Source of the DNA: Adiantum capillus-veneris
Taxonomy: Eukaryota > Streptophyta > Polypodiopsida > Polypodiales > Pteridaceae
Assembly (NCBI GenBank): GCA_014529385.2
Contig: CM043953.1
Span: 79,596,338-79,660,337 of the forward strand
DNA: 64,000 nt
Direction: 5' to 3'
Shown here: piece after piece, positions 1 to 10,572 of the stretch
How the letters are laid out: every line of letters begins with the position of its first letter
Position numbering within the stretch: position 1 is the first letter of the stretch
Notes under the pieces: generated by a model
The model's input: the letters and a program-made list of their open reading frames with translations, nothing else
Database searches by the model: none
What the model was told of the DNA's origin: nothing
Translations under genes and position numbers: made by a program

Positions 1-611
1 CTCAGTCAAGAAGACTCACATGCTAGCTACAACTTTTGCCTCTACTTACCAAGCCAGCATTCAATTAGATGTCAACATGAATGATGTAGAAAGTGATGAG
101 GATACACAAATGTCCATAATACTCCTCAATGAAGATAGCCACCTTCAATGCCAAGGGTATAAATGACCCTACCAGACTCTACACCCTTAACAAATGGAGT
201 TTAGAAAATGATATTTGCATATTAGGAAAAATAGGAACCCCAAAAGGGCCCTTTAGCTTAAGGGGTGATTAAGCATGGACCAATAGGAAGAGGGTGGTGG
301 CCACAGCTATATACTCAAAAAAGTAGGGTAGGAGGGGGCATGGGGGCCTATTTGTTCCCCTCATTATAGCTTTTTTCCCTAGAAAGAGAGAAAAAGAGGG
401 GGGGTTCCCTCCATTTTCATGGGCGGTCACAAAGTAACCCTAAAATTTCAAAAAAAATCAAAAATCTCTAAATCTCACTTTTTACTCCCCAAAATCTCCC
501 CTAACCAAATACATGGTCAAAAATCTATTTTCTTTCACCAAAATCTTCATTTCTCAGCCATTACCCTCCATTCTACTTCCTCCTCCTCCTCTCTTTCTCT
601 CTCTGCAACAC
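1..611. other. No gene; probable element 1 leader or LTR
   Basis: I find no supported gene. The stretch is purine-rich around 360-410 and lies upstream of a gypsy leader module and gag, so it is probably LTR or 5' untranslated leader of element 1. I could not find a convincing primer-binding site or LTR boundary, and no second copy of this sequence occurs in the window to define an LTR. Confidence 0.3.
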
Positions 612-779
612 ATGCACGTAAATATATATGTAGATACAAGAATCTTCTATCAACAGAAGATTGTGTATCTGTTTGGTGCTGCAGTGCTAAGAGAGATCCT
701 TAGCTCCCTAAACCCCATTATCCTCCCTGTGTTGGATTACCACCACTCCTTCAATGTTTTTATTTTCATCATGTTTTAA
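513..779 (+). pseudogene. Leader-module ORF fragment, element 1
   Basis: An 88-residue ORF whose last ~53 residues (from about position 618) match the small leader ORF of element 2 at 3885-4184. Shared elements in order are a proline run (PPPP), an IF.QQ stretch, an LFG, NPIILP, DY, SF.V and a terminal FI.F. Differences are mostly conservative (K/R, Y/F, V/I). It sits about 100 bases upstream of a gag ATG, the same relative position as in element 2. The start codon is uncertain because the N-terminal part is not clearly conserved. Function unknown. Confidence 0.45.
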
Positions 780-881
780 TCTATCCACCCAGCCTTGTAA
801 GAAAGTCGCTATAAGCCGCTAAGTTATTTGTGTTTAAGAAAAAGAAACAAAAAGAGTTTTAAAAAAATCTTGTTTTTTGCA

Positions 882-1480
882 ATGGCAAACGTTTCCTTCC
901 CAACCTTCATGGGTAAGGTGGGGGAAGATGCTTCAAATTTCTTGGATAATCTTGAGATAGCATGTGTCTTCTATGGAAGGGATGATGATGCTTCATGTCT
1001 GTGCATTTTTTCACTACTAATGAAAGTGGAAGCAAGATCATTGTACAACGCCTTGGTGCAAGCCACCAAGGAGATGAGGATCTGCTAAGAGCAACATTTC
1101 TAAGGCGTTTTGGAGAAGGCACCACATCTGAGAAGCTATGGCAATTGGTGATGGAGTTGAAGCAAGGAAGCATGGTTGAGTATGCAGCATACAAATCAAA
1201 GTTTTTGGATCTATGGGGACGATGGGTTGCATCACTAAGGGAGGGTAAAGGGGACCCGATTTCCTAAAGAAATACCGATTTGTGGCTGGTTTATGGCCAA
1301 TTCTTAAAGAGAAGGTGAAGGGAAGGTTTCTTGCTACCTATGAGGTAGCAATTTAAGTATCCCGCCTTAAAGATAAGAAGTTGCGTCTACAAGACAGAAC
1401 TACCAAGAGAAGATGAACTGGGAAGGGCCCGCCGGCCACACCTAGCCGCACCTGCAACAGCCGTCTAGAGGAATCAGCCA
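882..1480 (+). pseudogene. gag: Ty3/gypsy gag (capsid), element 1
   Basis: Gag of a plant gypsy element, forming the capsid-like particle around element RNA. It starts at the ATG in context gcaATGGCA (MANVSFPTFMG) and shows the order expected of a retrotransposon gag domain: a GEDASNFLDNLE start, ARSLYNAL, then after a frameshift near 1080 the block LLRATFLRRFG ... LWQLVMELKQG ... EYAAYKSKFL, then FVAGLWP near 1280 in another frame. Element 2 gag has the same order (GEDAELFLANF, YYLYKQEFL). Stops at 1088 and 1265 and at least two frameshifts make it non-functional. Confidence 0.75.
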
Positions 1481-1599
1481 TAGAAATCGGCTGAAGATCA
1501 ACAAGACCTGCTCAAGCGAATCACCAACCTAGTTCAAGAATCTTTCAGTACATCTGGTGCAGCAAGTACATTCACCTGCCAGAAATCCAGAGTAAGGAA

Positions 1600-2321
1600 G
1601 AGGGCAGCGAAGACAAAATCGAGACTACCATTGTTACAATTGTGGAAAGGACATCCATGACATGTACTACTATCCTCATCCAAGAAGACAAAACTTCAAT
1701 AGAGGAGGAAGGCAGAATCATATCTCTCCACCAAGGGCGAGACCACCACCACCCAAGCAACCAGGGCCAATTCCACCGGTCCAAATCCTTTGACTGCCCG
1801 TACAACCACCACCACCGCAACCTCTCATTCCACCGCTACCTCCACCACCTGCTGAAAACCAAGTAGTAAGTGACATCATCCTTGAAGCTAAAGGGAAGGC
1901 AAAGATAGAAGAGCGTGTCAAAGAGAAGGAAAAAGGAAAAGGAAAAGTAGAAGAAGTGGATGCCATGGGAGTGAAGCATGCCACTCTCATGAAGAGGCCT
2001 CTCAAAGGGAGGAGAAGATGAGGGAAAAGGAGAGTCTAGCAAGCATGTGTCCAGGCCTCGATGGAAGATCGACATTGTGGATTTTTAACTAGGTGAGTAT
2101 GATAAACCATATGACCTAGTTCAAGATGTATTAATGCAGGGTCCCAAGATAACCTGGCCCCAAATACTCCATCTTGCACCAAGGATGAGGAGACAATGGA
2201 CGAAGATGGTAAGTACAAGAAAATCAAGATCAAGGATAGTTGGGGCTATCTCTGGGAGGAATCTTGATGACATCCTACCTGTCATGCATGAAGGGGCAAC
2301 ATATCTCAAAACTTCTACATA
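1600..2321 (+). pseudogene. Gag zinc knuckle and pre-protease region, element 1
   Basis: Continuation of element 1. Near 1630 a zinc-knuckle remnant reads CYNCGKDIHDMYYYP: two cysteines and the histidine are present but the fourth ligand is Tyr (TAT, one G-to-A change from Cys). A proline-rich linker and a K/E-rich charged stretch follow to about 2005. From about 2134 the block GPKITWPQILHLAPRMRRQ matches element 2 near 5670 (GPRISWP, CPQVRRQ), the segment just before protease. Homology stops exactly at 2321, where a complete LTR begins, so element 1 is interrupted here. Confidence 0.65.
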
Positions 2322-3870
2322 GTGATAGCCGTTTTTTGGCTCTTCGTAATTTCCATAGTGAGCTACCTCACCCTACCAAAATCACTCAAACACTATGGTT
2401 ATCCTCACCCTTTCATTGTACATAGGCGTGTGTGAGTTAGGAAATTTTTCCCATATATCCTTAAAATCCTCAGCTAGCTAGTAATTTGGGCTAGTGGAGC
2501 CAAAAAAATAAATAAAAATAAAAAATAAAAATATATTATGGCCCATTTGTGTGTAAGTATTTCATTGTATATAGGGCCTAAATATAGGGATATTTTTATT
2601 ATAATTATTTTGATATTTATTTAAATATTTTTATCTAGGTGTGTGTTATTTGCCTATGTATGCTATGTACATTGACTCACCATTACCACAATTTTTCATA
2701 CTCTTTATTCCATATAGAAATATTTTCATGCAAGCTTCTCTATTTTTGGGTGAGAATCCACTCCGAGGAAAAACCTCAAAAATACCTTTCACCATCACTC
2801 ATTGCCTTTCACTAAATTCCTATTTCCTAAAGGTATTTTTTCTTATCTCTTGTAAATAAATATACTTCAATAAAAACAAATGAGGGTCCCTTCATTTGAT
2901 TCCTTATATTTTAATATATCTCTTTTTTCTATTTTATATTTCTATATAACTCACACTATTCTAGATTCTATAAATTCTTTTTATATACTAGCCTGTTTTT
3001 TCCCATCATATCCATGTATTATATTTATGCATAATCCACAACCATGCATATTTCCAAACCCCTAATATCTCACATAGCATCCCAACACTCTATGGGTGAG
3101 GAGAGACTTAGGAGTAGCAACCACTTTATGAGATTCACTTTGGTGTGAGAGAAGCTTTCAAGCTACACATTGCAAGTGAGAGAGCGAGAGTTAAAATCGT
3201 CAAAACCACTATTGTATATGTTCCTCCATCATCAATAAATTGAGGTTTGGTGCATCAAAGGCGTGATTAGACGTTCAAATCTTTGTCCTTTCACTTATGC
3301 AATACGGTTTGGTGAATTCAAGGTGACTTGTGTACTTTAAGTTTCTATCATCTGATCTTGTTTGAGAAAGTGTGCTAGTGTGTTTTCATTGCCAATTTTG
3401 TGTCCATTGTAAGAGGGTATTGTGGTGAGAGGTCTCCCACACCCTAAGACTGTGTGTGTGTGTATATGTTGGCAATGTTTAGCATTCACTAAGCATTGAG
3501 TTAGTTTTTGTACAAGCCCTATGATAGCATCATAACGAACCATCTCCAGCACAAATAAGGTATTATGCAAGATCCATTCCTCTCTCTCTCTCTCTTCCCT
3601 TTTCTCTAGCTCTCTCTGGTCCATTTTGTGTGTGTCTTGGTGTGAGGTTGCTTGTGTGTATTTTGTGGTTCATCTTCTTGGTTGTGAAAAAATCTCTCTT
3701 GCGTCCTAGTTCGCATACCATAACTAGGTGGTGCCCCTATCTTGTTTGGGTTTGGCATGGGTTTGTTGTTGTGTTGTGCTTGTGATTGCCCTAGCCCCAA
3801 TTGAGCAGCACGAGATCCTTGAGGGGTGTTTAGAGGTCCCCTCTCTTGTTTCCCGCCCCGGACCGCCTCA
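2322..3870 (+). repeat. 5' LTR of gypsy element 2 (family A)
   Basis: About 1.55 kb starting TGATAGCCGTTTTT and ending ...CCGCCTCA, with a primer site four bases later. The start is fixed by the inverted partial copy at 9293-9656, where the same TGATAGCCG directly follows a polypurine tract and an integrase tail. A third, partial copy at 9976-10572 matches about 2530-3117. A GT run and a CT run ((CT)n near 3580-3595) lie in its 3' third. The sequence before it belongs to element 1, so the LTR marks an insertion point. The end is supported only by TG...CA and the adjacent primer site. Confidence 0.7.
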
Positions 3871-3874
3871 ATTT

Positions 3875-3892
3875 TGGTGCCCCCATGGAGGA
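3875..3892 (+). promoter_or_regulatory. Primer-binding site, element 2
   Basis: TGGTGCCCCCATGGAGGA, four bases after the LTR end. Plant gypsy primer sites usually begin TGGCGCC or TGGTGCC and complement a tRNA 3' end, where reverse transcription starts. I did not identify the tRNA. The ATG inside this site is also the start codon of the following small ORF. Confidence 0.55.
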
Positions 3893-4184
3893 CGAGCGAT
3901 TGTGTTGTCATACACAAGGTAAGTCTCCAAAAACTAGTTGTTTTTACATGAACAGTCCACCACCTCCTAATCCTTCTCATGCAATTCAATTTCATCAGTT
4001 CCATTGGCTGCAGGGGATTAGGATAAATGTTTGCATTGAGAGGAAAATATTTTTTCAACAACGTATTGTATTCCTCTTTGGTGTTGAGGCATTAGGAGAT
4101 ATTCTACAATCCCCAAATCCTATTATACTCCCAATTGAAGACTATGATGTCTCTTTTGATGTGCTTGTTTTTATCTTGTTTTAG
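3885..4184 (+). CDS. Small leader ORF (99 aa), element 2
   Basis: An intact 99-codon ORF starting at the ATG inside the primer-binding site (MEDERLCCH...) and ending at TAG. The N-terminal half is Cys/His/Pro-rich (LCCH, SPPPPNPSH). The C-terminal ~54 residues (from about 4020) are the module also found at 618-776 and, more divergently, in the next ORF: IFFQQRIV, LFG, NPIILP, DY, SFDV, hydrophobic end. The module also lies upstream of gag in element 1. That it stays open while gag and pol are shredded, with conservative differences from copy 1, suggests it was a protein. I do not recognise the family. A chance ORF in leader RNA remains possible. Confidence 0.5.
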   Translation: MEDERLCCHTQGKSPKTSCFYMNSPPPPNPSHAIQFHQFHWLQGIRINVCIERKIFFQQRIVFLFGVEALGDILQSPNPIILPIEDYDVSFDVLVFILF

Positions 4185-4192
4185 CTAGGTTA

Positions 4193-4411
4193 ATGAATCA
4201 AGGGGACTTGTATCATACATTCATTCCTTTGGCCAGACAAGACGTGCATGTAATAGTTGGCACAAAGTTACAATTTCAACGTGTTTTCCATCGTATGTTT
4301 GGACCTAGGCAAGTAGCAGCTATCAATGCCTCAGTCAATCCGTTCATTTTGCCATTGATTCGCTACGATCTAAGCTTTGATGTTGACATTTCATTCTACT
4401 TGGAAATTTGA
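4193..4411 (+). CDS. Second small leader ORF (72 aa), element 2
   Basis: Begins with ATG eight bases after the previous stop (MNQGDLYHTF) and ends at TGA, about 90 bases before the gag ATG. From about residue 17 it is a divergent third copy of the leader module: FQRVFHRMFG aligns with FQQRIVFLFG, NPFILP with NPIILP, YDLSFDV with YDVSFDV. Two adjacent paralogous small ORFs between primer site and gag suggest a tandem duplication in the leader. No signal peptide or known motif is visible. Function unknown. Confidence 0.45.
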   Translation: MNQGDLYHTFIPLARQDVHVIVGTKLQFQRVFHRMFGPRQVAAINASVNPFILPLIRYDLSFDVDISFYLEI

Positions 4412-4504
4412 TTTTGCAAAAGAAAAAGAATATTAAAAATAGAAATTTTTGAGCAAAATCAGCCTTGTCTTCTTATTTTTAGGAACATAGATACAACTAG
4501 GCAA

Positions 4505-5468
4505 ATGAGTGGCTACCCCTTGTTCTTTCGAGAGACCCAATCCCGAAAGCCTGGAGAGGATGCAGAATTATTCTTAGCAAATTTCAAAATGTCTTGCTAT
4601 ATCAAGAGGATAGCAAGTGATCAAGAACGTGTAGAAATGTTTGAGGTAGTCCTTAGGAAAGATGCTAGCACTTGGTTTGACTCTTTGCCTGGGGAAGTTA
4701 AGGGGAAATTATACAAAAGTTGTGACTCGTTTCAAGGGATACTTCTTTGGTCCACAAAACACTCAAAAACTATGGCAAGACATTGTCTCTCATAAACAAA
4801 AAGACTTAGATGACTACTACTTGTATAAGCAAGAATTCCTATGTCATTGGGCTTTATGGGTACAAAATTTTGCTAACCTAGGTGATGGTGCAGAGTTTTT
4901 AAAGAAGGAGAGGTTCATAGCTATTCTCTTCCCTGATCTTCAGGTAAAGGTGGAGGCGGGTGCACCTACCACCTATTATGCACCTGAAACTAGAGCTTCC
5001 AAGAAGTATAGGAAACTCAAGTGCCTACAGGAAGAGGTTCCAATAGAGGGTCTTAGACCCAAAGGTAAATTACAAACATCAACGTCTAGGGAGCTTCCTG
5101 AGGTAGCGGTTGAAGTCATCAAGAAGTTAAATGAATCTTTGTGTAACCTTTCAATTCACCTTGCACAAGCTGTAAGTCCAAAGGGAGAAGCAAAGAAGTC
5201 AGAAGAGTGAGAGCCACGACCTAGGAGAGTCTTGCAATGTTGGAATTGCGGAGAGTATGGACATGGGATGTATAATTTTCCTTGGCCCCGGGGGGAGCCA
5301 AGGAGACCTAACTTGAATTACAAAGTGATGAATGCAGGTAAAGGCACTAGTCAAAAATTAGTGCTTTTGCAGAGACTAAATGTTGCTTGGCCTCCACAAT
5401 GGCAAGTAGAGGGAATACCACCTTTGCCTGACCCAAATGTAAATGTTGTAGAAGTCACACAATCCTAA
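4505..5468 (+). pseudogene. gag: Ty3/gypsy gag, element 2
   Basis: Starts MSGYPLFFRETQ. The capsid region runs GEDAELFLANFKMSCY, ASTWFDSLPG, then after a frameshift near 4740 FFGPQNTQKLWQDI, YYLYKQEFL, AILFPDLQ. A Lys/Glu-rich tail follows to the stop at 5208. A zinc knuckle near 5236 reads CWNCGEYGHGMYNFP, with Phe in place of the fourth ligand (TTT for TGT). The stretch to 5468 (WPPQWQVEGIPPLPDPN) is the gag-protease linker. One frameshift and stops make it inactive. The sense order matches element 1 gag, so the two are relatives. Confidence 0.75.
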
Positions 5469-5639
5469 GAGGGTGACATTGAAGCAAATGGAATCAAATG
5501 TTGGCGGGGAAACGGTAAGGGAAAGGAAGGAGTAACATCACAAAGTGACCATGGACGAGGAAAGAAATCAATGGAAACCAAGGAAGCAAAGAGGACCCGA
5601 TGCCACATCATCCTCAAGACTTCCCTCTTGGACATGGTG

Positions 5640-6270
5640 TGGCTCCCTACAACCCTATGGAGGACATGAGAGGTAAGGGTCCAAGAATATCATGGCCTTA
5701 ATTTCTTGCATTGTGCCCACAAGTTAGGAGGCAGTTAACAAAGGCATTTAGCACTAGGAGAAGGACAAAATAAAATGTTCTTGTTGTTAAAATTGCTCAT
5801 GCCCAAATAAATGAGGATATTACACCTGTGCTAGATTGCTATATCAAAGGAAAACTAGTTAGGAAGGGTCTACTGGATGGGGACACACAAATTTGCATCA
5901 TGATAGAGGACCTTATGCAGAGACTAGGCATGCACATTCATGAGACACCTAAAATCAAAGTGAAATGGAAAATAATAGCAAGGCTAGGTGTTTGGGAGTT
6001 TGTAAGAATGTTTCTGTGCAAGCTTTCGGCATTAATAAGGCTGTTGATTTCTATGTTATGTCTACAAAGGGAAATGGCTATCCATTTATCCTAGGTAGAC
6101 CGTGGCTAATGAGAATGCGAGCTTTGTAGGATTGGGAAAGTGAAAAGCTGATCTGCAAGAATGACAATCATAAGAAGGTTGTCTTTGACATGAAAGAGCA
6201 ATGTCAAGAGGAGCTACATGATGAATCATCACAAAGTGAGACGGAGGAAGACTGGACTGATAGAATTTAG
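5640..6270 (+). pseudogene. Ty3/gypsy protease region, element 2
   Basis: Aspartic protease segment of pol. The conserved upstream block (GPRISWP...CPQVRRQL) lies near 5670. The protease core begins near 5825 (PVLDCYIKGK...GLLDGD); LLDGD stands where the catalytic L[DL]G[GS/T] turn is expected, so the active-site motif is degenerate. After a frameshift the C-terminal flap region ends GRPW near 6100. An acidic linker follows to the stop at 6268. Mutations in several frames rule out an active product. Confidence 0.55.
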
Positions 6271-6320
6271 AAGAAGAAGGTAGCGGTAGCACTACGGAAG
6301 AGAAGTCTTCCATTGAAGTC

Positions 6321-7665
6321 ATGGGAGTAAGGTTTAAGACAAGCAACCAAGAAACCTCTTGGCCAGGCTTGGAGGAGGTAGGTCCTCAAGAGAACCAAAA
6401 TGTGGAAGATGAAGGAATGTTAGAAGGTATGTTGTCTACAATACTTACAAAGGATGAAAGAGAGGAGTTCAAAGGTGTGTTAAGGAAATTTCCTAGGCAT
6501 TTTGCTAAAGAATACACCGACGTGCATGGAGTAAATGATGTTCAATATAAGATCGAGCTAAATCTAGAGGCCACACCTATGTCTCAAAAGCTACAAAGGC
6601 TAGGGGTCATCAAGGAGCAGGCTTTACTCAAGGAGGTAAGAAAGCTTCTAGCAGCAGGGTTCATCTACCCCATAGAGAATTCTAAGTGGGTCTCTCCAGT
6701 TGTGGTCACTCCAAAAAGAATGGCAAGTAGAGGGTATGTGTTGATTATTGTCCACTCAATGAGGCAACAAAAAGAGATCACTTTCCCCTCCCATTTCAAG
6801 ATGAGATTCTTAATGAGGTAGCAGTAAAGAAAAGTACACAATATGTGATGGATACTCTGGTTACTTTCAAATAGTTATTGCATTGGAGGATCAATTAAAA
6901 ACAACCTTCATCACCCCTTGGGGTTGCTATGCTTTTAGAATCATGCCGTTTGGTTTGACAAATGCTCCAGAAACGTTTCAACAATTCATGAACATGGTGT
7001 TTCAAGCATTCTTTGGGAAGTCGATTAGAGTATTCATAGATGATTTTTGCATCTATAGCTCTAAATCATTGCATCTATAGAAGGTAGAAGAAGTCTTGAA
7101 GAAGCTATATGATATGGGAGATCAACTCAATCCCAACAAGTGCCATATAGGTGAGGATGATGTGATCTTGCTTGGTCACAAGGTTTCTTCCAAAGGCATT
7201 GAGGTGGATCCAGCAAAGGCAAAAGCTCTCATTGAGCTACCATCACCAAAGAGTCTTGAGGTAATTTCATTTATTCAAAAGGTGAAGTACATGTCACGCT
7301 TCATTCACTTGGCATCAGAGTTACTTCACCCCCTCCAAAAGTTGACACAACATGTAGAGTTTGCATGGTCTGATGAGCTTGAAGAGTACTTTTCTTGTAT
7401 AAAAATGGTTTTGTCAGAACTACCGACACTCATGTCTCCAGGTTGGGAGTTTACATTCTTTGTTAGCTCAAGTGTGGGTAAGGAGACATTGGGTGCAGTA
7501 TTGTTGCAGCAAGATCCTCATAGTACTAGGATGCGGCCTGTCTACTTTGCTAGCTGGGTCATGAATGCACTTGAAAAGAATTACATAGAAGCAGAATCTA
7601 TGCTCTTGTCTTTGCAGTGCAAAATTTTAGATCCTACCTCCTGCCAAAACCCTTTATCATAATCA
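6321..7665 (+). pseudogene. pol: Ty3/gypsy reverse transcriptase and RNase H1 start, element 2
   Basis: N-terminal RT block LLAAGFIYPIENSKWVSPVVV (split here as LLAAGFIYPIE and KWVSPVV) near 6640, then PFGLTNAPETFQQFMN near 6945 and the polymerase active site VFIDDFCIYS near 7030; both catalytic Asp codons are intact. Thumb and connection (NPNKCHIG, GHKVSSKGIEVDP) continue to about 7400. The first RNase H core begins near 7448 (FVSSSVGKETLGAVLLQ) with Ser in place of the usual first acidic residue. Frameshifts near 6720 and 7615 and stops at 6819 and 7078 inactivate it. Confidence 0.8.
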
Positions 7666-8282
7666 CTTCTGAAAACTTGTTTCCTTGGCTGTCATCTCAA
7701 ATGACACTAAGTCACAAGATTTCAAAATGGATCATGGATTTACAAGAGTTCCAAGACTCTTTCAGAGTAGAAGATAGTGTGTGTGCACAATTAGCATGGA
7801 TTCTCACCTATAGAGTGCATGAAAGGGACATCAAGGTGTCCGAAGTGAAAACCCTACCCTTACCACCACCTAGGCATTTACCTAATGCATTCACCTTGTT
7901 CATTGATGGAGCATTTAAGAAGGCTACAAGAAAAGCAGGGGGAGGGCTTGTGTTGCTTGATTCAAATGGTGAGGTTGTTATGAAAGAGCATGTGAATCTG
8001 CCCAGTTCCACGAGCAACAATGAAGCAAAAAATGACATACTAATCCATGGTTTGTAGATGTGTGTTTCACAAAAGATACGCCATCTCATGGTAAAAGGGG
8101 ATGCACTTCTCATTGTGAAGAAAATTCTAGGTATTTGGGCATGCAAGAATGAAATCTTAAGGACAAAATTCATGCCATTTGTAGGTTGTTTAATTAGTTT
8201 GAAGAAGTGCAACTATATCATGTTCCTAGGAAACAAAATGAAGATGCCATTTACTTGCACAACAAGCAGTTACATGTGTTGA
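7617..8282 (+). pseudogene. RNase H connection and archaeal-type RNase H, element 2
   Basis: The first part (SYLLPKPFIIITS...KISKWIMDLQEF) finishes the first RNase H/connection. From about 7895 a second RNase H follows: FTLFIDGAFKKATRKAGGG, LPSSTSNNEAK, then in the next frame VKGDALLIVKKILG. The order D-G-(S/A), NNEA(E), GD(S/A)xL is typical of the extra archaeal-type RNase H of Tat/Ogre gypsy elements. Here NNEAK replaces the expected NNEAE, so the second acidic residue looks lost. A stop at 8055 and a frameshift lie inside it. Confidence 0.65.
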
Positions 8283-8452
8283 GAAAGAAGTGCAAGTCAT
8301 CATGGTGGCAGCACCTGTCAAGCAACCAAGATACCAGAGAATGGAGTCATTGGCTCCCATTGTGAGCTACATTTTAGAGGGCGAGTTTCTAGAGAGCTTC
8401 ACAAAGGCTTAAAAGCAGAGGCTCGTTAAGAAGGCAAGTTCTTTTTTTTTTT

Positions 8453-9290
8453 TTGGAAGGTGCCCTCTACCAAAGAGGAAAATATCAAGTTTGCAGGAGA
8501 ATACCGACAACCAATGAGCTTCCAACCATTCTTGAAGGTTTGCATGAGAAAGTGTGTGGTGGTCATTTTTCACAGGAACTCATTGCAAAAAAGATTTTGC
8601 TTTCTGGGTATGTTTGGCCAAGCTTGCACATTGATGTTCAACATTGGTGTAAAAGCTGTCACAATTGTCAGATTAATGGAAATAAGTGCCTATTTCATGG
8701 TCCATGTCAGTTAGTCCTTGCAAATGGTCCGTTTGAAAAATGGGACATTGATGCTATGGGTCCATTGCCTAGGACTAAAAATGGAAATCGTATATCTTGG
8801 TGGCCATAGACTACATGACTAGGTGGGTAGAAGCTCAAAGTGTGGCAAGAGTCAATGATAGGACAGTTAGCAAGTTTGTGTACACTCACATTTGTTGCAG
8901 ATTTGGCACACCTTTGGAGATTTTTTCTGATAATGCTCCAGGATTTAGGAAGGGCTTGCTCACAGAAGTTTGTGATGAGCTTCACATTCTACATTGGCAT
9001 AGCCCACCCTACTATCCTCAGTCAAATGGTTTGGTAGAGAAGGCTAATGGTATCATTGCAGGAATCATCCGAAAGATGTTAAAGAACAAGACAAAGCTAT
9101 GGGATGACTTCTTGGATGGATCGTTGTAGGCCTATTGGACTACCTACAAGGAAGCGACAGAGTTCACACCCTTCCACCTAGTCTATGGTCAAGAAGCTTT
9201 GCAGCCTATCGAGCTCAACATCCCAACGATACGGCTTCATGGAAGCTTACATGAAAATATTTCTATATGGAATGAAGAGTATGCAAAATG
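8453..9290 (+). pseudogene. Ty3/gypsy integrase, element 2
   Basis: The zinc-binding H2C2 domain is intact (GLHEKVCGGHF ... WCKSCHNCQ, 8545-8675). The catalytic core carries all three acidic residues: WDIDAMGPLP (8740), FSDNAPGF (8927) and NGLVEKANG (9030), with one frameshift near 8795. After a TAG at 9127 the block AYWTTYKEATEFTPFHLVYG continues to EEYAKW, where homology stops at about 9290 against an inverted LTR piece. The ~80 residues up to the GPY motif are missing; the tail itself is found inverted at 9686-9975. A run of 14 T lies just upstream (8441-8454). Confidence 0.8.
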
Positions 9291-9292
9291 GT

Positions 9293-9656
9293 AAGAAAAA
9301 TTGTGGTAATGGTGAGTCAATATACATAGCATACATAGGCAAATAACACACATCTAAACAAAAATATTTAAATAAATATCAAAATAATTATAATAAAAAT
9401 ATCCCTATATTTAGGCCCTATATACAATGAAATACTTACACACAAATGGGCCATAACATATTTTTATTTATTTTTTTGGATCAACTAGCCCAAAGTAGTA
9501 GCTAGCTGAGGGTTTTAAGGAGATATGGAAAAAATTCCTTAACTCACACACACCTATGTATAGTGGAAGGGTGAGGATAACCATAGTGTTTGAGTGATTT
9601 TGGTAGGGTGAGGTAGCTCACTATGGCAATTACAAAGAGCCGAAAAACGGCTATCA
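9293..9656 (-). repeat. Inverted 5' part of family A LTR
   Basis: Reverse complement matches the first ~370 bases of the element 2 LTR (2322-2690) and begins TGATAGCCG at 9656, directly after a polypurine tract in minus orientation. Its last ~170 bases (9293-9465) form an inverted repeat with 9973-10150, with only about five mismatches by eye and a spacer of about 510 bases. Confidence 0.75.
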
Positions 9657-9975
9657 TTAGCCCTCCCCCTAGGATGATGGTATATTCATGTACCATCATA
9701 AAGTATCTTTTCCAAAGAGAGTGCTTCTGAGTCCTTGACAAGATTTTCATTGTTTGGCCCCTTGTCATTTTGGCTCGAGTTACACTCATGCTTCATACAG
9801 CAAAACTTACATGAGATAGTTTCCTTTTGCGAGATCTTTGGTAGATCCTTAGGTAGAAGGCGACTCAAATAGGGCTTCATGTTGGAGTGCTCTTTACCAT
9901 TCAAGTCCATAAGCTGATAGTAACTTAAATTGAAAGCCTTCTTGAGTATGTATGGCCCCTGCCATTTAGTTTCAA
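9657..9975 (-). pseudogene. Inverted integrase C-terminus and polypurine tract
   Basis: The minus strand encodes an integrase C-terminal GPY module: FETKWQGPYILKKAF, YQLMDLNGKE, MKPYLSRLLP. The coding end is followed by AGGGGGAGGGCTA (about 9658-9670), the polypurine tract that primes plus-strand DNA, immediately before the LTR start at 9656. This is the piece missing from element 2 pol, lying in the wrong orientation. The apparent upstream codons (MGHNIFLF) come from the adjoining LTR, so no true start exists. Confidence 0.7.
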
Positions 9976-10572
9976 ATAAAAATATATTATGGCCCATTTG
10001 TGTGTAAGTATTTCATTGTATATAGGACCTAAATATAGGGATATTTTTATTATAATTATTTTGATATTTATTTAAATATTTTTGTTTAGGTGTGTGTTAT
10101 TTGTTTATGTATGCTATGTATATTGACTCACCATTACCACAATTTTTCTTAGCATTTTACATACTCTTTATTCCATATATAAATATTTTCATGTAAGCTT
10201 CTCTTATTTTTGGGTGAGAATCCACTCCAAAGAAAAACCTCAAAATTACCTTTCACCATCAGTCATTGCCTTTCACTAAATTCCTGTTTCCTAGAGGTAT
10301 TTTTTCTTCTCATTTGTAAATGATATACTTCAATAAAAACAAATGAGGCTCCCCTCATTTGATTCCTTACATTTTTATATATCTCTTTTTTCTATTTTAT
10401 ATTTATATATAACTCACACTATTCTAGATTCCATAAATTATTTATATATACTAGCCTGTTTTTTTCCATCATATCCATGTATTATATTTATGCATAATCC
10501 ACAACCATGCATATTTTCAAACCCCTAATATCTCACATAGCATCCCAACACTCTATGCGTGAGGAGAGACTT
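9976..10572 (+). repeat. Internal part of family A LTR, truncated both sides
   Basis: Forward copy of LTR positions equivalent to about 2530-3117, over 90% identical by eye, with an 11-base difference near 10153. It starts abruptly after the inverted integrase tail and ends abruptly at GAGGAGAGACTTA, where unrelated pol sequence begins. It is most simply the rest of the rearranged 3' LTR of element 2. Confidence 0.75.

Noticed and set aside
1572-2075. Minus-strand ORFs opposite element 1 gag
   Set aside because: They lie antisense to recognisable gag/zinc-knuckle sequence and show only low-complexity Gly/Ser/Trp/Phe content.
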